Below are positions 31,575 through 39,866 of a DNA stretch of 47,208 bases, one piece after another. The notes beneath the pieces are model-generated. The model was given only the letters and a program-made list of their open reading frames with translations, searched no databases and was not told the DNA's origin. The stretch is taken from contig DASVDE010000030.1 of the NCBI GenBank assembly GCA_036381235.1, forward strand, positions 1-47,208, read 5' to 3'. How positions within the stretch are numbered: the stretch's first letter is position 1; every line of letters starts with the position of its first letter. The translations under genes were made by a program, and so were the position numbers. Source of the DNA: DASVDE01 sp036381235 (GTDB lineage Bacteria > Actinomycetota > Thermoleophilia > Solirubrobacterales > 70-9).

Positions 31575-33216
31575 TCGGCAAGCGCCTGTCGCGACCGAAT
31601 GCCTTCGGCGTGATCCGGATCCCGGGGGCAGCCTGACGACGCTTGTACTCGGAGCGGTCGACCATCCCGATCACTTCGTCGACGACGCCGGCCGGCATCC
31701 CGGCGGCGATCATCTCCTCGCGACCCTCGTCGCGCTCGACGTAGGCCTCGAGGATGTTGTCCAGCAGCTCGTAGGGAGGCAGCGAATCACTGTCGCGCTG
31801 GTCGGGGCGCAGCTCTGCCGACGGCGCCCGTTCCAGCACCGTGGCTGGGATCAGGTCGCTGCCCTCCTCCGCATTGCGATGGCGAGCCAGCTCGTAGACG
31901 AGTGTCTTCGGCACGTCCTTGATCACCGCGAAGCCGCCCGCCATGTCGCCGTACAGCGTTGCGTAGCCAACCGACATCTCGCTCTTGTTGCCGGTCGTCA
32001 GCACCAACCAGCCGTGCTTGTTGGAGAGGGCCATCATCAGGTTGCCGCGGATCCGCGCCTGGATGTTCTCGGCGGCGAGATCGGGCTCCGAGGGCCTGGC
32101 CGGATCTCGGGGCAGAGGCTCGGCCTCCAGGTCCTCGCCCTCACTGAAGGACTCGGCGAGGGCGGCGTCATAGGCCAACATCGCCTCTTCGATCGGGATC
32201 TCGATCAGCTCGCAGCCGAGGTTGGTGGCGATAGTACGGGCATCCGCCTGTGTTTCATTGCTGGAATGAGGCGAGGGCATCACCACACAGCTGACGTTCT
32301 GTGGACCGACGGCGTCTGCGGCAAGAAGCGCGACGAGGGCCGAGTCGATTCCGCCGGAGAGACCGATGCCGACGTGCCGGAAGCCATTCTTTGCGACGTA
32401 GTCGCGCAGTCCAAGGACCAGCGCCCGGTAGACCTCAGCCAGGTCGCTCAGCGGCGTGGCAAGGCGAGGAGGGCTCGGCGAGGGAACCTCGTAGACGAGC
32501 AGCTCCTCTTCGAACTGAGCCGCACGGGCCACCACCTCACCGGCGGGGTCGATGGCGAAGCTCTGCCCGTCGAAGACCAGCTCGTCCTGTCCCCCAACCA
32601 GGTTGCAGAAGGCGAAATGGGTGCCGTAGGCCCGCGCGCGTGCGGACAGCATCGCCTCTCGCTCGCGCCCCTTGCCCCGGTGGTATGGAGAGCCGGAGGG
32701 GTTCGCGATCAATATCGCGCCCGCCTCCGCTTCGGTCGAGGCAGGCGGCCCCTCCGACCAAACGTCCTCGCAGATCGTCAGGCCGATCTTCATTCCGCCG
32801 ACATCGATCGTCTTGCCGGTGTCGCCGGGGACGAAGTAGCGCTGCTCGTCGAAGACGGAGTAGTTGGGAAGTCGGCACTTGCGGTAAACGTCCTTGACCT
32901 CACCTTCGGCGAGGACTGCGAGCGAGTTGTGGGCGTGGCGGAAGTCGCCGCCGTCGGCGACCGGCTCGGGATAGCCGACCAACACCACCATCCCGCTGAC
33001 GCTCCTCGCCAGCTCCTCGACACCCCTTTGACACGCCCCGACGAAGTGGCGCTTCAGGTAGAGGTCCTCGGCGGGGTATCCGGCAACGCACAGTTCGGGA
33101 AAGATGACGAGATCGGCGTCCTGCTCACGGGCGCGGTCGATCCACTCGGAGACCTTGGCGAGATTTCCGTCGATGTCACCGACCGTGGGGTCGATCTGGG
33201 CGAGGGCTATGCGCAT
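31552..33216 (-). CDS. nadE: Glutamine-dependent NAD+ synthetase
   Basis: Last step of NAD synthesis, amidating deamido-NAD with ammonia from glutamine. The 554-residue protein has an N-terminal nitrilase-type glutaminase with Glu41 (IFPELCVAGYP), Lys113 (YRKCRLPNYSVFDE) and Cys149 (TICEDVW), and a C-terminal synthetase domain with the P-loop GLSGGIDSALVALL at 284-297 and TTGNKSEMSVGYATLYGD. The real start is the ATG at 33216 (MRIALAQIDPTVGD); the frame remains open for 71 more codons, antisense to the divergent gene. The length is the shorter two-domain form rather than the approximately 680-residue mycobacterial form. Confidence 0.95.
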   Translation of the reverse strand: MRIALAQIDPTVGDIDGNLAKVSEWIDRAREQDADLVIFPELCVAGYPAEDLYLKRHFVGACQRGVEELARSVSGMVVLVGYPEPVADGGDFRHAHNSLAVLAEGEVKDVYRKCRLPNYSVFDEQRYFVPGDTGKTIDVGGMKIGLTICEDVWSEGPPASTEAEAGAILIANPSGSPYHRGKGREREAMLSARARAYGTHFAFCNLVGGQDELVFDGQSFAIDPAGEVVARAAQFEEELLVYEVPSPSPPRLATPLSDLAEVYRALVLGLRDYVAKNGFRHVGIGLSGGIDSALVALLAADAVGPQNVSCVVMPSPHSSNETQADARTIATNLGCELIEIPIEEAMLAYDAALAESFSEGEDLEAEPLPRDPARPSEPDLAAENIQARIRGNLMMALSNKHGWLVLTTGNKSEMSVGYATLYGDMAGGFAVIKDVPKTLVYELARHRNAEEGSDLIPATVLERAPSAELRPDQRDSDSLPPYELLDNILEAYVERDEGREEMIAAGMPAGVVDEVIGMVDRSEYKRRQAAPGIRITPKAFGRDRRLPITNRFRG

Positions 33217-33266
33217 CGCCGCGAAGTATCGCCGCCGAGGATGGTTTTGAGGTCGCGGTCTCCAGG

Positions 33267-33272
33267 TAGCCT
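33267..33272 (+). promoter_or_regulatory. -10 element (TAGCCT) of the secreted metalloprotease gene
   Basis: TAGCCT ends 7 bases before the ATG at 33280, supporting that start over an upstream in-frame ATG at 33241. Confidence 0.55.
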
Positions 33273-33279
33273 GCTTTCG

Positions 33280-34683
33280 ATGCGGGGATGCCGCAAGCTG
33301 ATCGGTGCCTCGCTCGCGGCTCTTGCGCTGGGCGTGCTGATCCCAGCCGCTTCGTCCTCGGCGGCGACGAGGCCCTTCAAAGCCCCTCAGGGGCGCCCCA
33401 CCGAAGGGGCGGCGAGGCCGACCGACCATCCCGACCCGAACCGGAATTCCTACACGGTCCCCGAAGCGCCGAGCTCACCCGCCTGCACACGCAATTTCTG
33501 CGTGCACTGGGTGGGTATCGGGATCGATGCGCCCAATCCCACCGACGCAAACGGGGTGGCTGACGGCGACGGGATTCCCGACTTCGTCGAGCGCGTGCAG
33601 TCTGTCGCCGAGCACGTCTACTCGGTCGAGAACGGCAAGCTCGGCTGGCGCGATCCGAAGTCCGACGGCAGGATAGGAGGCGGCAAGGGGAAGACCGACG
33701 TTTACCTGAAAGAGATCGGCGGCGCTCTGTTCGGCTACGCCGCACCCGATCGCAACCAGGCCCGAAAAGGCCACCACCTGCCGAGGCGCCTATACGGCTA
33801 CCTCGTCCTCGACAACGACTACGACTCCTTTGAGTTTCCAGGAACGAAGCCCAACGAGGTGCTCGAGGTGACCGTGGCCCATGAGTACAACCACATCCTC
33901 CAGTTCGGCTACGACGCCTACCAGGACGCATGGTTCGCGGAGGCCACCGCCGTCTGGATGGAGGACCAGGTCTACGGCAAGGTCGACGACTACCTGCGAT
34001 ATGTGCGGCGCTGGGTGCATCGCTTCGACACGCCGCTCACCGCCACCTCGATCAAGGAGTACGGATCCGCCGTGTGGAACCAATGGCTGACCCGGCGCTA
34101 TGGCCGCGCGATCGTGCGCAAGACATGGGCGCGGGCGATTCACACTCGGCCGGGGGGCTTTTCGGTCTCCGCCTACAACTCGGCGATCGCCGCAGCGGGG
34201 CGCTCGGACTTCAGCCGTGACTTCGCCCGCTTCGCCCGTGACCTGGCCGAATGGCGTACGGGGTCGATCTTTCGCGAGGGCCCGCTCTACCCGGATGTCT
34301 CACGCCAGGGAACCCTGCCGCTCGACGGCAAGCCGGTCGAGCGCGCCCTGAACCACACGACCTTCCAGTTGCTGCGCATCCCGGTCCGCCGCGGCAAGGC
34401 CATCGTCGTGCGCGCGGTCGCGCCTCGCGGTCTCTCCGCGGGGGTGGCGCTGGTGGGGAGGATCGGGAGGGAGCGCCACGGCAGGGTCGTCTCACGCCTG
34501 CGCTTCAAGGCGCACGGCGGCAGGATGTCCGTGCGCCTCGCGCATCCCAGCCGTTTCACGCGGATCACCGCCGTTTTGGTCAACGCCGACGCCGATGCCC
34601 AGGGCTACAGCTCTCGCCGCCTCGACTGGGACTACTTGACCGACACCGCGCCGTTTGGCGTCCGGGCGCGCGTCGTGCGCTGA
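33280..34683 (+). CDS. Secreted putative zinc metalloprotease (MXAN_6640-like)
   Basis: A 467-residue exported protein. A signal peptide is clear (basic MRGCRKL, hydrophobic ASLAALALGVLIPAA, AxA-like cleavage near residue 29). A Ca-binding-like loop, DANGVADGDGIPDFVERV, sits at 89-106. The zinc site is HEYNH at 201-205 (HExxH) with Glu221 in WFAEATAVWMED as likely third ligand, a gluzincin arrangement. Two Cys (69 and 74) may form a disulfide. The C-terminal third (about 360-467) looks like a beta-rich accessory domain. The architecture resembles the MXAN_6640 family of putative metalloproteases; substrate unknown. Its last 52 bases overlap the convergent acyltransferase gene. Confidence 0.75.
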   Translation: MRGCRKLIGASLAALALGVLIPAASSSAATRPFKAPQGRPTEGAARPTDHPDPNRNSYTVPEAPSSPACTRNFCVHWVGIGIDAPNPTDANGVADGDGIPDFVERVQSVAEHVYSVENGKLGWRDPKSDGRIGGGKGKTDVYLKEIGGALFGYAAPDRNQARKGHHLPRRLYGYLVLDNDYDSFEFPGTKPNEVLEVTVAHEYNHILQFGYDAYQDAWFAEATAVWMEDQVYGKVDDYLRYVRRWVHRFDTPLTATSIKEYGSAVWNQWLTRRYGRAIVRKTWARAIHTRPGGFSVSAYNSAIAAAGRSDFSRDFARFARDLAEWRTGSIFREGPLYPDVSRQGTLPLDGKPVERALNHTTFQLLRIPVRRGKAIVVRAVAPRGLSAGVALVGRIGRERHGRVVSRLRFKAHGGRMSVRLAHPSRFTRITAVLVNADADAQGYSSRRLDWDYLTDTAPFGVRARVVR

Positions 34684-36062
34684 GGCTTCGGCTTCGGGGT
34701 CGCCTCGACGATCTCCCGCACGGCCCCCTCGAGGTCGAGCGCGAAGCTGTCCAGGTCCGCCATTGCGTCGTAGTCGCCGATCAAACCGAAGTCGACCTGG
34801 CCGTTGTAGGACATGATCCCCACACAAAGGGCCTGGCGGCGAGCCAAGGGCACCATCGGGAAGATCGACTCCATCTTCCTGCCCAGCACGTAAAGCGGGA
34901 CCTGGGGCCCGGGGACATTGGTGACGACCAGGTTGAAGAAGCGCTGGGCGGGCTGCAGGCGCGCCGCCTGGGCGGCGATCGTCGGCGGCGCGAAATCGGT
35001 GATCCGGGTGAGGATCTCGGCGCCGACCGCCTGGCCGGAGCCCTTCAGGTCCCCCATCGACTCGGTCACCAGGCGCAGCCGCTCGACCGGGTCTTCGCAG
35101 CCAACCGGCAGCGGCGCCATCATCGCCGCGATCTTGTTGCCGAGCGCTCCCCGCTCCTCCTGCGCACGGATGCTGACCGGCACCATCGCGCGCATCTCCA
35201 GGCCCTCGGTGTCGTGGCCCCGGGCTCGCAGATAGTTGCCGAGCGCCCCGGCGACCACCGAGAGGACTACGTCGTTGACCGTGCCGCCGTGCGCGTTCTT
35301 GGCCCGCTTCAGGTCATCGAGGTCCGCGCGCACGAAGGCAACTCGCCGATGAGGGCCGATCTCGACGTTGAAGGGGGTGCTCGGCGCCGCCATCCCGGCG
35401 CCGATCATCTCCCCGGTGGCGGTCAGCCCCTTGAGCACCTGTCGCGGCCCGCGCAGCACCGCGCGGCAGCCGCGGACGATCTCCCGCGGGCTGGTCGCCC
35501 GCTCACGCAGCGCGTCGCCGAGCAGCTTCAGGTCGGTGGGCTCGGGCCGGGGCGCCCACTTGGGGGGCTTGGCGGGAGGGTTCGCGGGGTCCTTCTCGAC
35601 GTCGAAGAGCACCGTGGTGATGTCGACGCCGGAGATGCCGTCGACCAGCGCGTGATGACTCTTGCCGATCACCGCGAAACGGCCGCCGTGCAGACCCTCG
35701 ACCAGCCACAGCTCCCAGAGGGGCTTGCTGCGATCCAGCTGCTGGGAGAAGATTCGCGCCGCCAGGTTGCGAAGCTGCTCTTCGGAGCCGGGCGCCGGCA
35801 GCGCGGTCTGCCGCACGTGGTAGTCGAGGTTGAGATGAGGGTCGTCGACCCAAACGGGCCGGCCCTGGGCGAGGGGCACGAAGCGCAGCTTCTGGCGGAA
35901 GCGGGGTACCAGGTGCAGCCTGGCCGCGATGTGATCGCGAAACTCCTCGTGGCTCGGCGCCGGGCCCTCGAACACGATCGCCGACGCGACATGCATGTGT
36001 GCCCCGGCCCGCTCCATGTGGAGGAACGAGGCGTCGAGGCCGCTGAGCCGATCCGCACTCAC
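34632..36062 (-). CDS. Wax ester synthase/diacylglycerol acyltransferase (WS/DGAT) family
   Basis: A 476-residue acyl-CoA:alcohol/diacylglycerol acyltransferase. The catalytic HHxxxDG motif is HHALVDG (His136, His137, Asp141, Gly142), with PLWELWLVEGL upstream and NDVVLSVVAGALGNYLRARG and NLVVTNVPGPQVPLY in the second half. Such enzymes make triacylglycerol or wax ester storage lipids and are abundant in actinobacteria. The start is a GTG at 36062 (protein begins SADRLSGLDASFLHMER, a typical start). The C-terminal tail of about 25 basic residues, PKPKPQRTTRARTPNGAVSVK-like, is outside the family core and is encoded mainly by the overlap with the metalloprotease gene. Confidence 0.92.
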   Translation of the reverse strand: MSADRLSGLDASFLHMERAGAHMHVASAIVFEGPAPSHEEFRDHIAARLHLVPRFRQKLRFVPLAQGRPVWVDDPHLNLDYHVRQTALPAPGSEEQLRNLAARIFSQQLDRSKPLWELWLVEGLHGGRFAVIGKSHHALVDGISGVDITTVLFDVEKDPANPPAKPPKWAPRPEPTDLKLLGDALRERATSPREIVRGCRAVLRGPRQVLKGLTATGEMIGAGMAAPSTPFNVEIGPHRRVAFVRADLDDLKRAKNAHGGTVNDVVLSVVAGALGNYLRARGHDTEGLEMRAMVPVSIRAQEERGALGNKIAAMMAPLPVGCEDPVERLRLVTESMGDLKGSGQAVGAEILTRITDFAPPTIAAQAARLQPAQRFFNLVVTNVPGPQVPLYVLGRKMESIFPMVPLARRQALCVGIMSYNGQVDFGLIGDYDAMADLDSFALDLEGAVREIVEATPKPKPQRTTRARTPNGAVSVK

Positions 36063-36092
36063 GGCACAATCTTCGCAGACAGCCGAGGGGCG

Positions 36093-37187
36093 TCAATCGG
36101 ACAGCGCGAGCTGGAGCTGGTCCTGCGGGGAGGCGTCCTCTGTTTCCTGGTCCTCCCGCTCGAAGGAGGCGACCCGAACGCCGAGCAGGCGCACCGGGCG
36201 GGACGGCGCGTAGGCCCGGAGCAGCTCCAGGGCGATCGGGGCGACGACCTCGGGGTCGTTGGTCGGCTCCCTCAGCGTGTGGGACCGGGTGACGTTGGTC
36301 CAGTCGTCGAGCCTGATCTTGAGCCCGATCGTGCGGCCCTCGAGATCGCGCGAGCGCAGGCGCCGGCACAGTTCCCGAGAAAGCGAGGAGACATGGCTGG
36401 CCATCTCTGTCGGATCGGCAAGGTCCTCGTCGAATGTGGTCTCGGCCGATTGCGACTTCGCCTCGCGGATGACCGTCAGCGGGGTGTCGTCCTCGAAGTG
36501 GGAGCGGGAGATCAGCCAGCGCCCCATGCGGGGCCCAAACGCGTCAACCAGCTTCTCCGCGTTCGCGGCCCTCAACTCCGCCAGGGTTCGTACCCCCAGC
36601 TGCTGCAGCTTGACGACAGTCTTCGGCCCGATCCCGGGGACGAGGCCGGGGGAGTCTGCGGCGAAGCGCTCCAGCGCCCCCGCACGCGAGAGGACCACCA
36701 GGCCGGCCGGCTTGCCCAGTTCGCTGGTGATCTTCGCCAAGAGCCGATTCTCGGAGATCCCGATCGAGCAGCTCAGTCCCGTCTCCTCGCCGATCTGCGA
36801 GGCGATGCGCCGCATGGTCGCCTTCGGGGAGAACAGCCCTGTCAGCTCGATATAGGCCTCGTCGAGGCCGACGACTTCGACCGTCTCCGCGTTGCGGCGC
36901 AGGATCGCCATCACCTCACCCGAGGCCTCGCGGTAGGCGCCGAAGTCCGGCTTCAGGTAGATGGCCTCAGGCAGTTTTCGCCGCGCTATGGCCGCCGGCA
37001 TCGCCGAGTGGATCCCGGCCAGCTTCCGAGCCTCGTAGCTCGCCGTCGTCACCACTGCCCGGGGCCCCGACCCGCAAACGATGACCGGCTTCCCCCGCAA
37101 TTCAGGTCGTCGCCGTAGCTCGACCGACGCGTAGAACGCGTCCATATCCAGATGAGCGACCATGCGAGGCCAGTCTTCGATCGACAC
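36093..37187 (-). CDS. dinB: DNA polymerase IV (Y-family)
   Basis: Translesion DNA polymerase. The 364-residue protein has the palm motif HLDMDAFYASVEL (Asp14, Asp16; steric-gate-type Tyr19), the second catalytic pair GLDEAYIELTG (Asp109, Glu110), SIGISENRLLAKITSELGKP and the helix-hairpin-helix region GIGPKTVVKLQQLGVRT, then the little-finger domain. The C-terminal end DQLQLALSD is a plausible weak beta-clamp-binding motif. I take the GTG at 37187 because TACCGT ends exactly 6 bases before it; an ATG at 37163 is the alternative. It lies 30 bases upstream of the acyltransferase gene on the same strand. Confidence 0.95.
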   Translation of the reverse strand: MSIEDWPRMVAHLDMDAFYASVELRRRPELRGKPVIVCGSGPRAVVTTASYEARKLAGIHSAMPAAIARRKLPEAIYLKPDFGAYREASGEVMAILRRNAETVEVVGLDEAYIELTGLFSPKATMRRIASQIGEETGLSCSIGISENRLLAKITSELGKPAGLVVLSRAGALERFAADSPGLVPGIGPKTVVKLQQLGVRTLAELRAANAEKLVDAFGPRMGRWLISRSHFEDDTPLTVIREAKSQSAETTFDEDLADPTEMASHVSSLSRELCRRLRSRDLEGRTIGLKIRLDDWTNVTRSHTLREPTNDPEVVAPIALELLRAYAPSRPVRLLGVRVASFEREDQETEDASPQDQLQLALSD

Positions 37188-37193
37188 CCATCA

Positions 37194-37199
37194 ACGGTA
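37194..37199 (-). promoter_or_regulatory. -10 element (TACCGT) of dinB
   Basis: Read on the minus strand, TACCGT ends 6 bases before the GTG at 37187. No SOS (LexA) box of the actinobacterial type GAAC-N4-GTTC is visible nearby. Confidence 0.55.
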
Positions 37200-37255
37200 C
37201 GCCCAGCTTCGGCGGAGATACGCTCCGGGACGTGACTGGGAACGGGGCTTGAGCG

Positions 37256-38044
37256 GTGGCGGTCGTGCTGGCGAAGCTGCTGCTGGCTCCTCTCTGTGTG
37301 GTCGTCGTGTCGCTCGCCGGCTGCAAGTGGGGAATCGCGGTCGCCGGCATCCTCGGTGGGCTCCCCGTCGTCGCCGGCCCGATCCTCGTCGTACTCACAC
37401 TTGTCCACGGTCCCGCCTTTGGGGCGGAGGCGGCCGCAGGCACGCTGCTCGGCCTGGCGGCGCTCACGTTGTTCGTCGTCGTCTACGGGAGGGCGTCGGA
37501 GCGAGTCGGGCCGATGCCGAGTCTGCTCGCCGGCTGGGTTGCGTTCCTTTTGGGCGTCGCGTTCCTGCAGCTGCTCGACGTTTCGCCCGGAATCGCATTG
37601 GTTCTCGTCGCGGCCGCCTTCGCCGCGGGCCTGGCCTTGCTCCCAGCGCCCACGGCAACGCCGGCCGTCGTCGCCGCGCCGCCCTGGTGGGACCTGCCCG
37701 CACGGGCGCTTGCGGCTCTGGCATTGGTAGTCGCTCTCACCGCTGCCTCGGGCGCCCTCGGGCCGAACCTCAGTGGGCTTCTGGCGCCGTTCCCGGTCAT
37801 CGCCAGCGTGCTGGCGGTGTTCACCCACGCCCATGGTGGCATCGGTCAGGTCAGAGTGCTGTTGCGGAGTTTCCTCGTCGGCTTCTATGGCTTCGCCACT
37901 TTTTGCTTCGTGCTCGCCTCTGGCCTGGACTCGCTCGGTGGCCCCGCGGCGTTCTCGGCTGCGCTGGCAGCAGCGCTCGCAGCGCAGGCGACGATCTTCG
38001 CGATGAGCTCACGCCGCCTGCGGCTACAGTCGGCCGAGGGTTAG
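37256..38044 (+). CDS. Integral membrane protein with internal duplication
   Basis: I do not recognise this 262-residue protein. It has about eight hydrophobic segments and few charges. The two halves resemble each other: GLPVVAGPILVVLTLVHG at 35-52 and PFPVIASVLAVFTHAHG at 178-194 share Pro-Val, Ala and a closing His-Gly, each followed by a long hydrophobic segment. That suggests a duplicated transporter-like fold with the conserved helix breaks at the centre. The GTG at 37256 is the first possible start after an in-frame stop at 37250-37252. It is divergent from dinB and followed by a small gene after 29 bases. Confidence 0.7.
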   Translation: MAVVLAKLLLAPLCVVVVSLAGCKWGIAVAGILGGLPVVAGPILVVLTLVHGPAFGAEAAAGTLLGLAALTLFVVVYGRASERVGPMPSLLAGWVAFLLGVAFLQLLDVSPGIALVLVAAAFAAGLALLPAPTATPAVVAAPPWWDLPARALAALALVVALTAASGALGPNLSGLLAPFPVIASVLAVFTHAHGGIGQVRVLLRSFLVGFYGFATFCFVLASGLDSLGGPAAFSAALAAALAAQATIFAMSSRRLRLQSAEG

Positions 38045-38060
38045 ATAACGGGCCACGGCC

Positions 38061-38066
38061 TAGACT
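38061..38066 (+). promoter_or_regulatory. -10 element (TAGACT) of the 92-aa gene
   Basis: TAGACT ends 7 bases before the GTG at 38074. Confidence 0.45.
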
Positions 38067-38073
38067 GCAAATC

Positions 38074-38352
38074 GTGGCCTCGGCCGAAGCGAAGAACCTC
38101 GAGGCGATCTCCAAGGCGATCGATCAGCACAACTCGAACTGCCCCTTCCCGGCGGCAGAGGTGCGGATGAACCCGTTCGAGGTCGAGCGGCTTGGCTGGG
38201 AGGAAATCCGCGGCCTACCGGTGATTCCCGACCCCGAGATCGGAACCGGCCGCTTCCGAATCGTCTGCTCCCGCGACGTCGACGGCGAGGGCCTTGAGGA
38301 GGTCGAGGCCGTCGGCCAGGAGCTTCAGACCGTCACGCCGGCCGACAGCTAG
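38074..38352 (+). CDS. Small conserved-looking hypothetical protein (92 aa)
   Basis: The 92-residue frame starts at GTG 38074 and ends in a 4-base overlap with convergent ccdA. It is acidic and protein-like, with a helix rich in Ala/Glu/Lys at the start (EAKNLEAISKAIDQH) and a compact central region, NPFEVERLGWEEIRGLPVIP, followed by FRIVCSRD. There are two Cys (about residues 27 and 67). No membrane segment or known domain is recognised. The start is supported by the TAGACT hexamer 7 bases upstream. The neighbouring membrane protein could be a partner. Confidence 0.62.
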   Translation: MASAEAKNLEAISKAIDQHNSNCPFPAAEVRMNPFEVERLGWEEIRGLPVIPDPEIGTGRFRIVCSRDVDGEGLEEVEAVGQELQTVTPADS

Positions 38353-39107
38353 ACGTTCAAGAAATCGATGCCGAGGCTCGAGAGCCAGCTCTGGGCTTCG
38401 CCGTTGAGTCGGGTCAGCTCGCCGGTCCAGATCAGAATTCCCATCGCGATCAGGATCACGCCGCCGGTGGCGATTATCGCCTGGTAGTGGCGCTTGACCG
38501 CGTCGAATGCCGTTGTCATCCGCGAGAAGGCGACCGCGGTCAGCAGGAAGGGGATCGCGAGGCCGGCCGAGTAGACGGCGAGGAGGAAGGCGCCACGACC
38601 GGCGGAGTCCGAGAGGGAGGCGGCCGCGAGGATCGCGCCCAGGGTGGGGCCGATGCACGGGGTCCAGGCGATCGCGAAGGCGGCGCCGGCGACGATCGGG
38701 CCACCCTTGCCGGCGCGAGCGAGAAGGGCCTCGACGTGCCACTCGCGATTCAGCCTGGCGACGAACAGCGAGGCGACGAAAAGCACGCCCATGGCGACGA
38801 TCAACGCGCCGGAGATCTTCGTCAGCAGCTCCTTATGATCGTTGAGGGCCGAACCGAGTCCTGTGGCGGTCAGGCCAAGGACGATGAAGATCGCCGAGAA
38901 GCTGGCGACGAAGAGGAGGCTCGGGCCGAGGATGCGGCGCCAGTCCGCCTCCTCCAGCTCCGGGGCGGAGACGCCGCTGACCGCCGAGAGATAGCCCGGG
39001 ACCAGCGGCAGCACGCAGGGGGAAAGGAAGGAGACGACGCCCGCTGCGAGCGCGGCGAGGATGCCAACCCCGGCGGCGGGATCGGAGCTGATCTCGGCAA
39101 GGACCAC
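38349..39107 (-). CDS. ccdA: CcdA-family cytochrome c biogenesis / thiol-disulfide transporter protein
   Basis: A 252-residue membrane protein with six hydrophobic segments, the DsbD transmembrane fold. It moves reducing power from cytoplasmic thioredoxin across the membrane for cytochrome c maturation or other extracellular thiol proteins. The paired cysteines are present: Cys31 in SFLSPCVLPLVPGYLS and a second in IAWTPCIGPTLGAIL near 148. The GTG start at 39107 lies 8 bases after TACTCT (39121-39116). The other cytochrome c maturation genes (resB, resC) are not in this window. Confidence 0.92.
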   Translation of the reverse strand: MVLAEISSDPAAGVGILAALAAGVVSFLSPCVLPLVPGYLSAVSGVSAPELEEADWRRILGPSLLFVASFSAIFIVLGLTATGLGSALNDHKELLTKISGALIVAMGVLFVASLFVARLNREWHVEALLARAGKGGPIVAGAAFAIAWTPCIGPTLGAILAAASLSDSAGRGAFLLAVYSAGLAIPFLLTAVAFSRMTTAFDAVKRHYQAIIATGGVILIAMGILIWTGELTRLNGEAQSWLSSLGIDFLNV

Positions 39108-39115
39108 AACCTCTC

Positions 39116-39121
39116 AGAGTA
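39116..39121 (-). promoter_or_regulatory. -10 element (TACTCT) of ccdA
   Basis: Read on the minus strand, TACTCT ends 8 bases before the GTG start at 39107. Confidence 0.5.
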
Positions 39122-39182
39122 CCTGGGGAGCTCGCACACCCGGGCCTTGCAATGGGGCTGGGTGGGGGAGAGGATGCCGCAC

Positions 39183-39866
39183 ATGGAACCCAACGCGCTG
39201 ATCCTCAACTGCACCTTGAAGAAGTCCCCCGAGCCCTCCAACACACAGGGCCTGGTCGACATGGTCACCGCCCACTTCGACGAGTTGGGCGTCAAGCATG
39301 AGACCCTGCGGCCGGTCGACTACAACATCCCCTTCGGCGTCGTCTCCGACATGGGGGAGGGGGACGAGTGGCCTCAGATCCTCGAGAAGGTGCTCGCCGC
39401 CGACATCCTGATCATGGCGATGTCGATCTGGTTCGGCGTCCGCAACAGCGTCTGCCAGATGGTCATCGAGCGCCTCGACGGCACCTACAACACGACCAAC
39501 GAGGTCGGCCAGTACCCCCTCTACAACACGGTCGGCGGAGTGGTCGTGACCGGCAACGAGGATGGCGCCCACGCCTGTGCCGAGACGACCCTGTTCAACC
39601 TCACCCACCTCGGCTGCGCGGTCCCGCCCAACGCCGACACCTACTGGGTCGGCGACGCCGGCCCAGGCCCTTCATTCCTCGATGCGGGCGGCAAGGATCA
39701 TCCCTACACGCAGAAGACGGCCAAGTGGATGGCCCACAACGTCACCCACCTCGCCCGCATCCTCAGGGAGCACCCGATCCCGCCCGAGGGAAACACCGTC
39801 CCCGGCTGGCAGCCGGAGGACTGCAGCGGCCACGACGACCGCATGCCAGGCGGTCACGTCGGCTGA
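39183..39866 (+). CDS. NADPH-dependent FMN reductase / flavodoxin-like oxidoreductase
   Basis: A 227-residue flavodoxin-fold protein. The start ALILNCTLKKSPEPSNTQGL has the FMN phosphate-binding loop of NADPH-dependent FMN reductases, and ADILIMAMSIWFGVRNSVCQ and VVVTGNEDGAHACAETTLFN are typical later motifs. The last 30 residues, ending in HDDRMPGGHVG, extend past the fold. I chose the ATG at 39183, 9 bases after GGAGAGG; an ATG at 39174 would add three residues but has almost no room for the ribosome-binding site. The 3' end overlaps the convergent usp gene by 13 bases. Substrate unknown. Confidence 0.85.
   Translation: MEPNALILNCTLKKSPEPSNTQGLVDMVTAHFDELGVKHETLRPVDYNIPFGVVSDMGEGDEWPQILEKVLAADILIMAMSIWFGVRNSVCQMVIERLDGTYNTTNEVGQYPLYNTVGGVVVTGNEDGAHACAETTLFNLTHLGCAVPPNADTYWVGDAGPGPSFLDAGGKDHPYTQKTAKWMAHNVTHLARILREHPIPPEGNTVPGWQPEDCSGHDDRMPGGHVG

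Noticed and set aside
34251..37118. A 955-codon plus-strand open frame
   Set aside because: It runs antisense to the acyltransferase and dinB genes, both of which carry complete catalytic motifs; its product is low-complexity Arg/Asp/Gly-rich.
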